Assembly (NCBI RefSeq): GCF_000585395.1
Contig: NZ_KK073875.1
Location: 1,144,407-1,208,406, forward strand
Length of the DNA stretch: 64,000 bases
Reading direction: 5' to 3'
Origin: Saccharibacillus sacchari DSM 19268
GTDB taxonomy: Bacteria; Bacillota; Bacilli; Paenibacillales; Paenibacillaceae
Shown here: positions 44,898 to 52,113 of the stretch, one piece after another
Layout: every line of letters begins with the position of its first letter
Numbering within the stretch: position 1 is the stretch's first letter
Translations under genes and position numbers: made by a program
Notes under the pieces: generated by a model
Database searches by the model: none
What the model was told of the DNA's origin: nothing
The model's input: only the letters and a program-made list of their open reading frames with translations

Positions 44898-45425
44898 TCA
44901 TAAAGGAACGATTCCGCTGATTGCGTTGGCGATTGCTTGCGGCCAAAAAGAACGCTGACCGCACAGCACTTCGATGCCCTGAATCACGGCCACCCATTCG
45001 TATTCGCTCACGCTGCCTTCCATCTGATCCTCGGTTTGCAGCCAATATTCATGGCCTTTTAACCGATGCTTTTTCATATCGACGAAAGCCGCTTCCTTGT
45101 TCGTTCCTTCAATGCGGTATCCGCCGATGTCTTGCTCGATCCGGTAATAACCGCGCAGGCCGGCATCGTATCCGTAATACGTTTCAAGACCGTTTTTTTC
45201 CCGGCTCAGACGCCCGACGACTTCTTCCCGTTCATCCCGGACTACCCATTTTTTCGATGACAGTTCCAGAGAACCCCGGTACAACACGTAATCGTCGCCG
45301 TCCAGCACGTACAGACCGTTTTCGCCTTCTCCTTTGTAATCGATCGAGCCTTTCCGGTTTCCGCCGATCTGACGAATGACGCCTTTGCCGAACGGCCTTT
45401 TTTGTCCGCAAAAATAAAGTTCCAT
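44898..45425 (-). CDS. Tubby/LURP-one-like protein, paralogue 1
   Basis: MELYFCGQKR with GGGGGAGG upstream marks the start at 45425; a longer frame overlapping ypsA is not real. The 175-residue protein is beta-rich: repeated strands (DYVLYRGSLELSSKKWVVRD, GYYRIEQDIGGYRIEG) and the end SEYEWVAVIQGIEVLCG are shared with paralogues at 46124-46618 and 46701-47077. The pattern resembles LOR/tubby-C-terminal-like proteins, which fold around a hydrophobic helix and bind phospholipids. The assignment to that superfamily is tentative. Confidence 0.8.
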   Translation of the reverse strand: MELYFCGQKRPFGKGVIRQIGGNRKGSIDYKGEGENGLYVLDGDDYVLYRGSLELSSKKWVVRDEREEVVGRLSREKNGLETYYGYDAGLRGYYRIEQDIGGYRIEGTNKEAAFVDMKKHRLKGHEYWLQTEDQMEGSVSEYEWVAVIQGIEVLCGQRSFWPQAIANAISGIVPL

Positions 45426-45469
45426 GCCTGCCTCCCCCTTCGGTTCGATGCTGACAGCGTGTTTCGAAT

Positions 45470-46054
45470 CTAAGTCCAATCGCCTCCGTCGCCATGCGCG
45501 TCGGCCAGGTCGGCCTGCATGTCTTCCGCAACCGATTGGATATCCTCCGGCGTAATCTGGATCAGCGGATAGCCTTCTTCTTCCCGCATCTGAAGCGCCG
45601 CTTCCCGGAAATAACGCGGACTGCCCGGTGATGCCTCGTCGTCGTAGACGAGCAGCATCCCGTCGCTTTTGCGCAGCAGCAGTCCGTCCCGCGCTTTGAA
45701 CTGCCACGGCCCGCTGTAAGGCTCCTTGCTGACCAGTCCGTAGTAATCGATCTGTTTCTGCAAGGTCTGCCAATATTCTTTTTTCTCGTCGCTCCACTTC
45801 TCGTCCATTCCCGCGAATGCCGCAAGAACCGACAGCTTGAGCTGCGGATAATCTTGTTTGAGTTCGATCACCGCTTCGCACGCCCACAGATCGACGCCGT
45901 ATTGGCCGGGCGTCAGCACCCACTCCAGCCCTTCTTCGATCAGCGGAATCAACCGGCGCTTGATCGCTTCGCGAATAAACGGGATACCCGGATGCTTTTG
46001 GTTGAAGATCCCGAGTTCGTTCGCGCGATAGCCGGTGACCAGCAAATTTTTCAC
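45470..46054 (-). CDS. ypsA: YpsA, SLOG-domain protein (DUF1273)
   Basis: The 194-residue protein has the YpsA pattern LLVTGYRANELGIF, the block GVDLWACEAVIELK, and LSVLAAFAGMDEKWS. SLOG proteins are Rossmann-like nucleotide or nucleic-acid binders; YpsA of Bacillus and Staphylococcus affects cell division. It is flanked on both sides by tubby-like paralogues on the same strand, with gaps of 44 and 69 bp, so co-transcription is likely. Confidence 0.92.
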   Translation of the reverse strand: MKNLLVTGYRANELGIFNQKHPGIPFIREAIKRRLIPLIEEGLEWVLTPGQYGVDLWACEAVIELKQDYPQLKLSVLAAFAGMDEKWSDEKKEYWQTLQKQIDYYGLVSKEPYSGPWQFKARDGLLLRKSDGMLLVYDDEASPGSPRYFREAALQMREEEGYPLIQITPEDIQSVAEDMQADLADAHGDGGDWT

Positions 46055-46123
46055 GTTCGTACAGCCTCCCTGATGTCTTTCCCTTCAGTGTATCATATCG
46101 CGCGGATCGTTTTGTAGGTACGG

Positions 46124-46618
46124 TTAACCTCCGGAATTGGCTGACGAACTCTGACGCTTGCGGATCGCGTTGACGCCCATCACGACCGCGACCATCTCGT
46201 AATCGGACAGCCGCGAGCGATTGGAGAGCCGATAAGCGCCGCTGCGAATCCAACCGCTCGTACGGGCGAACCGCGCTACCTCGGTCCCGTTTTCGGTAAT
46301 CACGTACTCTTTGGAAAAGTTCGGCGATTCGATCTCGTATATACCGCGCTCGCCCGCGTCGTATTCGAATTTTTTCGTGAACAAAGTAAATCTGGGACGC
46401 AGAAGGCCGATATCCCTCTCCCCCGCGTCCAGCACTCGCCAGCGGCGCAGCATCATTTGGAATCGTCCCGTATACAGCAGTTCGCCGCCCGGTCCGTACA
46501 CGTCCAACGCCGATCCGATCATGCTTCTCAGATCCAGCCTTCCCGCCGCTTCGCCGGATTGATTCAAAATCTCGGTCTGTCCCGCGTTAAAAAAGTTATC
46601 CGAAAAATAAAGTTCCAT
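46124..46618 (-). CDS. Tubby/LURP-one-like protein, paralogue 2
   Basis: The 164-residue protein starts MELYFSDNFFNAGQTEIL and contains ALDVYGPGGELLYTGRF, RRWRVLDAGERDIGLL and SDYEMVAVVMGVNAI. It aligns end to end with the broken paralogue next to it and more loosely with paralogue 1. It is predicted to be all-beta with a C-terminal hydrophobic helix. Confidence 0.8.
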   Translation of the reverse strand: MELYFSDNFFNAGQTEILNQSGEAAGRLDLRSMIGSALDVYGPGGELLYTGRFQMMLRRWRVLDAGERDIGLLRPRFTLFTKKFEYDAGERGIYEIESPNFSKEYVITENGTEVARFARTSGWIRSGAYRLSNRSRLSDYEMVAVVMGVNAIRKRQSSSANSGG

Positions 46619-46700
46619 TATTGTACGCCTCTCTTTCCCACTAACTCATCGTTCCTACGCATCATCGTTTCATGTCGCGCTGTACCTGATCTCGCCATGC

Positions 46701-47077
46701 TCAATCCCGAAGCAGCGTATTGATTCCCATCGCCACAGCCACCAGTTCATAAGCATCCAGCATCGACTCGTTGTGCAGCCGATAGACATCCGAGTTGCTC
46801 CAAAAGTTGTTTGTTTTGACCAATGAGGCCACCTCGCTTGGAGAGTCAGCATCCCCAACTCCTCCTTGGCCGGATTCATCACTTTCCACCAAAGCAGAAA
46901 CGGCATCAGCTTGGCGGTATAACGCAGTTCGCCTTCCGGGCCGTAAATGTCGACGCGCGCTCGTGCCAGCCCGTGCAAATCCATCATGCCGACGTTCTCG
47001 CCCGCCTCATCCAGAATTCCGCTTTCCCCGGAACTGAAGAATGTATCTTTAAAATGCAAATCCGCATGCACGCTCAT
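46701..47077 (-). pseudogene. Broken tubby-like paralogue 3 (out-of-frame internal deletion)
   Basis: The first part (MSVHADLHFKDTFFSSG ... NPAKEELGMLTLQ) aligns with paralogue 2 up to its GLL segment. The end (SEVASLVKTNNFW ... DAYELVAVAMGINTLLRD) aligns with the C-terminus of paralogue 2 but lies in another frame. About 39 codons of the middle are missing and the junction near 46845 is out of frame. The ATG and a GAGGGGAA site remain. It is a recent-looking decay of a third copy. Confidence 0.75.
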
Positions 47078-47351
47078 TGCTGTTTCCCCTCCCGCTTCGG
47101 TTCGCGTTCAAAGCTGGTCTTCTTCCCCTTGACACTTTGCTTGCCCGGTACGGTGCGCCCAAGCTTTTTTTACCCCTTTCAGGTTGATACATCACGTATG
47201 GACGCCAAACGTCCCAATTACTCGCCAAATCGTTTAACAGGAACAGGGGGTGGTTAATGGTTACTGCCGACCTTACATACTTCGATAGGTTCTGCTCCTT
47301 GTTTCTTCTTAGACGGTCGGTCATTACATTTTCGGAAGGATGAATTTTACC

Positions 47352-48023
47352 ATGAAGAAAAAGTTAACTGCTGTCGCACTCGGTGCGGTACTTACGCTAA
47401 CGGCATCGGCCGGCGTCTACGCAGGTGCCAATCTCCAAGAAATCCGCGCTTCCCTGAACAACGGTCTCGGCATCGTCGTGAACGGCAGCGCTTATACGCC
47501 GAAAGACGGCAACGGCAAAACGCTCGCTCCGATCACGTACAAAGGCACCACTTACCTGCCCGTGCGTTCGATCGGCGAAGCGCTGAACACCTCCGTAACC
47601 TATGATGCAAAAAATAGCCGCGTGGTGATCGGCGGCGGTATCTCTTCGGGTTCGACCGGCGGAAATACGACGACTCCTCCGACCGGATCGTCTTCCGTGC
47701 AACGACCAACAGCGATCCCGTCCGACTTCCCGCTTCCTTCCGATGCCAAGATCTACAATCTGGTGGAAGGCGTAGCAGGCGGAACGGGTACGCCGTCGGC
47801 AACGTTCAAGTATACGACGAAGCAGGATCTGCTGTCGCTCGGCAACCAGTACAAAGAATACTTCGCGAAAAAAGGCGCTACCAGCAAATCCGAGGAAGTC
47901 AGCGCATCGGCCATCTCTATTGTAGACGCGGGCGGATCGTTCGCCGTTACGATCGATGCCGAACCGGGCACGGGCAGCAGCAAAGGCTTCAACGTCGTAG
48001 ACGTGGTATGGAGCGGCAAATAA
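47352..48023 (+). CDS. Secreted stalk-domain (copper-amine-oxidase-N-like) protein
   Basis: The ATG at 47352 fits GGAAGGA better than the ATG at 47340. The 223-residue protein has a signal peptide ending near VYA-GA and then a stalk/Cu_amine_oxidN1-type domain: GIVVNGSAYTPKDGNGKTLAPITYKGTTYLPVRSIGEAL. A Gly/Ser/Thr linker and a C-terminal alpha/beta domain (about 120-223, DFPLPSDAKIYNL) follow. Stalk domains are non-enzymatic wall-associated modules in Paenibacillaceae. Confidence 0.9.
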   Translation: MKKKLTAVALGAVLTLTASAGVYAGANLQEIRASLNNGLGIVVNGSAYTPKDGNGKTLAPITYKGTTYLPVRSIGEALNTSVTYDAKNSRVVIGGGISSGSTGGNTTTPPTGSSSVQRPTAIPSDFPLPSDAKIYNLVEGVAGGTGTPSATFKYTTKQDLLSLGNQYKEYFAKKGATSKSEEVSASAISIVDAGGSFAVTIDAEPGTGSSKGFNVVDVVWSGK

Positions 48024-48061
48024 TAATCGACTTCGGTCGGTTAACCGCGGCGAATAAAAAG

Positions 48062-48102
48062 AAACAGCTTCGCTTTCCCAATCAGGAGAGCGAAGCTGTT
48101 TT
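48062..48102. terminator. Bidirectional terminator overlapping the GNAT stop
   Basis: AAACAGCTTCGCT and AGCGAAGCTGTTT are the arms, and TTTG follows. The minus-strand GNAT stop codon lies inside the loop region. Confidence 0.85.
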
Positions 48103-48639
48103 TGCATGGAATCGTCCCATTAGCACGGTATCGTAGTAACGGCCGTCCGCGTGCTTCCGATCGTTTTTCAGTACGCCTTCTTTTTCGAATCCATGTTTGG
48201 CATACAGTCGAATCGCGGATTCGTTGGCAGCCAGCACCGACAGATTCACCTTCGCGATTCCGCTTCCGTCCGCCCAAGCCAGCGCATGCCGCAGCAGCTC
48301 GCCGCCGATTCCGTGTCCCCAATACGCTTTCGATATGCAGATGCCGAACTCGGCACGATGGGCGAATCTGCGCAAAGTACTCCCTTCGCATCTGGCGTAA
48401 CCGACAAGGTTTCCGTCCGCTTCAGCGACAAGAAAAAGTCTGACGTCGCTCTCCGAGTCTGCCGCAATCAGCACCTTAAAGTCCTTTTCATCCATAAACC
48501 CTTCTCCGGCTTCGCGGTCCATATGTTCGGTCTCGCCGTCGATTTGTACGCGCAAAGCGGATAGCTCGGCGGCATCTCGCCGTTCGGCGCAGCGAATCGC
48601 GTATCGCAATCCTTTTCCGGCAAACGTCTTCGGTTCCAT
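48082..48639 (-). CDS. GNAT-family N-acetyltransferase
   Basis: The 185-residue protein has the GNAT fold: LVAEADGNLVGYARCEG, acetyl-CoA loop SKAYWGHGIGGELL and VNLSVLAANESAIRLYAKHGFEKEG, which is typical of the RimI/YhhY-like group. The acceptor substrate is unknown. The last codons form part of the shared terminator. Confidence 0.9.
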   Translation of the reverse strand: MEPKTFAGKGLRYAIRCAERRDAAELSALRVQIDGETEHMDREAGEGFMDEKDFKVLIAADSESDVRLFLVAEADGNLVGYARCEGSTLRRFAHRAEFGICISKAYWGHGIGGELLRHALAWADGSGIAKVNLSVLAANESAIRLYAKHGFEKEGVLKNDRKHADGRYYDTVLMGRFHAKTASLS

Positions 48640-48730
48640 TCCTGTTCAGCTCCCCCTGCACAATACTCGGCTCAATCATGTTATTCTAACTTAAAGGATT
48701 AAAAGCTGAAAAGTAAAGGAGGCCCTCTCT

Positions 48731-49144
48731 ATGGAACCGCCTGTCAAAAAATATCAAAGCGGCGTCGAAGCCACTCTCGATGTCATCGGCGGCAAATGGA
48801 AAAGCATCATTCTGTACCATCTGGTCACCGAAAAACGGCGCTTCAACGAACTGAGACGTCTTACCCCCAATATCAGCCATAAAATGTTGACCCAACAGCT
48901 TCGCGAACTGGAACGGGACGGACTTATTCTGCGCCACGACTACAACGAGGTACCTCCCCGCGTCGAGTACGAACTGAGCGAATACGGCCAAGGATTGATC
49001 GGCGTGCTGGACTTTTTTTGCTATTGGGGCGAAGCGCATGTGGAGCGGGTATACGGAGACAAAAGTCTCGCGCTGGAAGGCCCGTTCATGAGCGACGAAG
49101 AAGCTGCGCAATTCGCGAGCGGAGCAGGATTGAAGCAGGTCTGA
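48731..49144 (+). CDS. HxlR-family transcriptional regulator
   Basis: The 137-residue winged-helix protein has the HxlR core: VIGGKWKSIILYHLV, FNELRRLTPNISHKMLTQQLRELERDGL and VPPRVEYELSEYG. No cysteine is present near the N-terminus, so thiol sensing by the YodB mechanism is not supported. It directly precedes a quinone-reductase-like gene in the same orientation, a common regulator-target pair. Confidence 0.93.
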   Translation: MEPPVKKYQSGVEATLDVIGGKWKSIILYHLVTEKRRFNELRRLTPNISHKMLTQQLRELERDGLILRHDYNEVPPRVEYELSEYGQGLIGVLDFFCYWGEAHVERVYGDKSLALEGPFMSDEEAAQFASGAGLKQV

Positions 49145-49169
49145 GCCGATCCATAAGCGCGGTTACCGA

Positions 49170-49209
49170 AAAGTGCGTACTTACCAAATTTTTTGAACTC
49201 TCCTACAAT
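49170..49209 (+). promoter_or_regulatory. Promoter and dyad upstream of the NAD(P)H oxidoreductase gene
   Basis: TTACCA (49181-49186) and TACAAT (49204-49209) are 17 bp apart. AAGTGCGTACTT (49170-49181) is a short dyad overlapping the -35 box and is a candidate HxlR operator. Confidence 0.45.
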
Positions 49210-49223
49210 GAGCCTTGTACCCG

Positions 49224-49298
49224 GATATCTTGTCAACGCTAAAAGTAAGGTTACGCCCCACTGAAACGTAATCCTCTGATTAAGAGTTGACAAGCTAC
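49224..49298 (+). repeat. Small interspersed repeat, copy B
   Basis: TATCTTGTCAAC and GTTGACAAGCTA form the ends. The core AAAAGTAAGGTTACG ... CGTAATCCTCTG matches copy A at 8768-8876. The copy sits between the promoter and the start of the oxidoreductase gene, so it is part of that gene's 5' leader. Confidence 0.65.
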
Positions 49299-49328
49299 TG
49301 ACAACAGAATTCGGAAGGAGTGTTTGAA

Positions 49329-49874
49329 ATGAAAACATTGGTAGTCGCCGCGCATCCTGCCTTGGAAACTTCGCGGATCAACCGTAAATGGCTGGAGGAA
49401 ATTCGCAAATATCCGGAACAGATTACGGTCAGCTCATTATATGAGAAATACCCCGATAGCGTGATCGATATTGCCGCGGAGCAAGCGCTGGTGGAAGCCC
49501 ATGACCGGATCATTTTGCAATTCCCGTTCTACTGGTTCAACTGCCCGCCGCTGATGAAGCAATGGCTGGACGAAGTGCTGCTGGAAGGCTGGGCGTACGG
49601 CGAAGGTTCCTGGTTGTTCGAAAACAAAAAAACGATCGGCCTTGCGGTATCGGTCGGCGTTAAAAAGCAGGATTACAGCCCGAGCGGCGAATATCTGCAT
49701 GACATGAACACGCTGCTGCTTCCGTTCGAGATGACGGCGCGTTATTTGAAAAGCGGCTACGAAGAACCGTTTATCCATTACGGCGTGAATTCGCGGACGA
49801 GCGAGGAAGAGCTTCGGGAGAGCGCGGAGCGTTATGCGGGGCATTTGTTGAAGGCGACAGAAGTTAACGTTTAA
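49329..49874 (+). CDS. NAD(P)H-dependent oxidoreductase (flavodoxin-like, YwrO/KefF type)
   Basis: The ATG at 49329 has GGAAGGAG at ideal distance. The 181-residue protein starts MKTLVVAAHPALETSRINR and has FPFYWFNCPPLMKQWLDEVL, the FMN-binding and active-site signature of quinone reductases. It should reduce quinones with two electrons. Its neighbour HxlR regulator and the leader repeat suggest regulated expression. Confidence 0.92.
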   Translation: MKTLVVAAHPALETSRINRKWLEEIRKYPEQITVSSLYEKYPDSVIDIAAEQALVEAHDRIILQFPFYWFNCPPLMKQWLDEVLLEGWAYGEGSWLFENKKTIGLAVSVGVKKQDYSPSGEYLHDMNTLLLPFEMTARYLKSGYEEPFIHYGVNSRTSEEELRESAERYAGHLLKATEVNV

Positions 49875-49911
49875 AATTTGTGTTTTGCCGCTTCCTTTTG
49901 AATCGACGACA

Positions 49912-49947
49912 AAAAGACGCATTCCCGAAAAGGAGATGCGTCTTTTC
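49912..49947. terminator. Bidirectional terminator
   Basis: AAAAGACGCAT and ATGCGTCTTTT are perfect arms around a 14-nt loop, between convergent genes. Confidence 0.9.
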
Positions 49948-49966
49948 ATGTTAAGGCGAGTTCTCG

Positions 49967-51601
49967 TTACTGCACCTTCGTCTTGACCGACTGCGTCGTA
50001 ATCAGTTTGCCCTGTTTATCGAAAGCAATGACCTCGATCGTGATGTTCTTGCCTTTATATTTGGAAAAATCGATTTCGGCCGTCCACGGCGGTGTGGTTG
50101 TCGCGCCTACCTGTTTGCCGCCGATCTTGTACACGACTTTGCCCAGCGTCGGCGACCAGGTTTTCACGTAGCCGGAGACTTTCAGCTTCTTGGCCGGAAC
50201 GGTCGTCGTGATCGGATTGTAGGACAAAGTGGTGCTGCCGCCTACCGCGCTCAGGTAATACGGGTTCGCGATCGCTTTTTTGTACGTCGCCAGCATCTTG
50301 TCGTTGTTGGACAATCCGTAATATTTGACCCGATCTGTTGTTCCTTTGGCATCGACGTCGAACCAGAAAGCGGCCTTCACCTTCGGATACTTCATCGGCA
50401 GCGTCGCGTATAACTGCTGCGTCTGGTAGACGGACCATTCGGTCACGTCGCGCATTTTTTCCGGATACATATACGATACCGAACCTTCCGCGATCATGAT
50501 CGGCTTCTTGTCGGCGTACCAATTATATACGGCATCCAGCTTTGCGATATGACTGCTGCGGTCGATGCCCTGCTTCAGCGGATCGGCCGTAGGATTGTAG
50601 ATCGAGTACAAGCTGACGCCGACCCAGTCCACGTACTTGTCGCCCGGATAATAGCTCTGGATGTTGTCGATCGGATTGGCTCCCGGTGCCCACAGCATCG
50701 CGACATTGTTCGGCGCTTCCTTGTGGAAGACGTCGGCGACCAAACGGAACTTCTCGATATACGCCTGCGGCGTGCTTTTCCAAGGCGTCCAGTTCCCGTT
50801 CATCTCGTTGGCGAAACGCAGGAAGATCGGCACGCCGGATGCGGCCGCGTCTTTGGCGAGCTTGCGCAGATAGGCGTCGTCTTTCACCTCGGCCATCCCG
50901 CGAAGCGGCTGCACTCCAAGTTCGATCGCCGTGCCGTTGCGCTTGGCTGCATTGATATGGGATTGAATGGTCGAAAGCGACGTTCCGTAGGTAAAGTAGA
51001 TCAGATAACCGGCGTGCTTTTTGCCCGTGAAGGTCGGATATTCGTCCGCGTAAAACTTGCCGCCCGCCGAGTTATGTACCTTCTTGTTTTGCTCCGCGTA
51101 GGCGCCGAGCAGGATCCCGTTCGCCGGTTCCAAAGGAGCCGAATCGCGGGTGCGGTTTTTGAGCGTCGCCGCGGACAGCCCCGTTTCGTAGTAGAGCTCG
51201 ACAGAACTGCGCAGCGCGTCGGCTTTGCGCTGAACGGCGATGCTGTCCTGCACCAAGTTGATTTTCGCATAATACATCGCTTCGAGGTCCCAGCTGACGA
51301 CGGCTTTATCGTATTGCTTCAGCTTGACGTAAGCTTCGCCCGCGTTGCGGTACATGCGTCCGGCATTGCCGTAATCTCGGCTCGCTGCCATTTCTCGTCC
51401 GGCCTGCTCGTATTTGGCAATGGCCTGCGCGTATTTCCCCTGTTTGTCCAGCCGCATGGCGTCGTTGTAAACGTTCCAGACGCTCGCCGCCTGCATGGTC
51501 TGCGGATGCACCGACGCCGCCGTCCCCGTCAGCAGCGCGGCAGCCAATAAGACGGCTCCCCATTTTTTGAATCCTGTTCGCGTTCCCCTCAACACGTTCA
51601 T
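49967..51601 (-). CDS. Secreted GH26-type glycoside hydrolase with N-terminal TPR region
   Basis: The 544-residue protein has a signal peptide (cleavage near MQA-AS, residue 39) and about 100 residues of TPR-like helices (AMRLDKQGKYAQAIAKYEQA, AYVKLKQYDKAVVSWD). The GH26-like barrel (about 160-455) has acid/base Glu266 in LRFANEMNG and nucleophile Glu372 in IMIAEGSVS. A C-terminal Ig-like domain follows (about 475-544). GH26 enzymes cleave beta-mannan or mixed-linked glucans. A TPR repeat fused to a secreted GH26 is unusual and may dock the enzyme on the cell surface. The substrate is inferred. Confidence 0.88.
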   Translation of the reverse strand: MNVLRGTRTGFKKWGAVLLAAALLTGTAASVHPQTMQAASVWNVYNDAMRLDKQGKYAQAIAKYEQAGREMAASRDYGNAGRMYRNAGEAYVKLKQYDKAVVSWDLEAMYYAKINLVQDSIAVQRKADALRSSVELYYETGLSAATLKNRTRDSAPLEPANGILLGAYAEQNKKVHNSAGGKFYADEYPTFTGKKHAGYLIYFTYGTSLSTIQSHINAAKRNGTAIELGVQPLRGMAEVKDDAYLRKLAKDAAASGVPIFLRFANEMNGNWTPWKSTPQAYIEKFRLVADVFHKEAPNNVAMLWAPGANPIDNIQSYYPGDKYVDWVGVSLYSIYNPTADPLKQGIDRSSHIAKLDAVYNWYADKKPIMIAEGSVSYMYPEKMRDVTEWSVYQTQQLYATLPMKYPKVKAAFWFDVDAKGTTDRVKYYGLSNNDKMLATYKKAIANPYYLSAVGGSTTLSYNPITTTVPAKKLKVSGYVKTWSPTLGKVVYKIGGKQVGATTTPPWTAEIDFSKYKGKNITIEVIAFDKQGKLITTQSVKTKVQ

Positions 51602-51663
51602 CCCCTTCTTCTCTTTGCTTCCTGCCCGTTTGCTTGCAGGCTATCTTTTCCTTTATCGGCAAA

Positions 51664-51690
51664 AAGGCCCCTTTCATGAAGGAAGGGGCG
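51664..51690 (-). terminator. Hairpin in the GH26 leader
   Basis: GCCCCTTTC and GGAAGGGGC are the arms; on the minus strand CTTTTTG follows. It lies 60 bp upstream of the GH26 start, so it could be an attenuator or end upstream transcription. Confidence 0.5.
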
Positions 51691-51695
51691 GGTTA

Positions 51696-51861
51696 AAATC
51701 CTGTTCGTGGGGGCAAAGCCGGGGGCGCTGCGGGAGAAATTCGTTCGAGACGCTGTCTCACCCGGAAAGTGGATTGGATTTGAATAAGGAATCTTTCCGG
51801 GTTCAAAGGTGTCTCTCACTGAATTTCTCCCTCCGCTGCAAGCTTTGCTGTGGAACACTCT
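51696..51861 (-). repeat. Nested-stem interspersed repeat, copy 3 (reverse)
   Basis: Read on the minus strand: GGGAGAAATTCAG, GAGAC, a central stem CCCGGAAAG / CTTTCCGGG, GTCTC, GAATTTCTCCCGCAGC. The outer arm AAAGC / GCTTT is kept; the outermost arm is partly decayed. It faces copy 4 in opposite orientation. Confidence 0.75.
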
Positions 51862-51891
51862 TTAAACCGTGGAAGGTTGTAAAAATAACAA

Positions 51892-51917
51892 AGAGGAGCT
51901 ATGCAATCAGCTCCTCT
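51892..51917. terminator. Hairpin between two opposed repeat copies
   Basis: AGAGGAGCT and AGCTCCTCT flank an 8-nt loop, followed by CTTT. It may end the chemoreceptor transcript (minus strand) or be part of a compound element with the two repeats. No gene is seen in 51602-52113. Confidence 0.55.
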
Positions 51918-51933
51918 CTTTCGGGTCTTTAAT

Positions 51934-52100
51934 AAATCCTGCTTGTAAGAAAGCGCAGAATGGAGGGAGAAATTCAGTTTAAAACGCCTTTGAACCCGGA
52001 AAACATACAACTTAAATTTCAATCAAGTTTTCCGGGTGAGACAGCGTTTTAAACGAATTTCTCCCGCAGCGTCCCTCGCTTTCCCGCACGAACAGGATTT
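51934..52100 (+). repeat. Nested-stem interspersed repeat, copy 4
   Basis: All stems are intact: outer AAATCCTG / CAGGATTT, then AAAGCG / CGCTTT, then GGGAGAAATTC / GAATTTCTCCC, then AAAACGC / GCGTTTT, then CCCGGAAAAC / GTTTTCCGGG. It is the best-paired copy. AAAACGC/GCGTTTT differs from AAGACGC/GCGTCTT of copy 1 on both sides. Confidence 0.8.
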
Positions 52101-52113
52101 TCAAAAGTAAACA

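Noticed and set aside
44898..46253. 451-residue minus-strand frame covering ypsA
   Set aside because: Only its last 175 residues look like protein and they have their own ATG and ribosome site; the upstream part is the ypsA gene in another frame.
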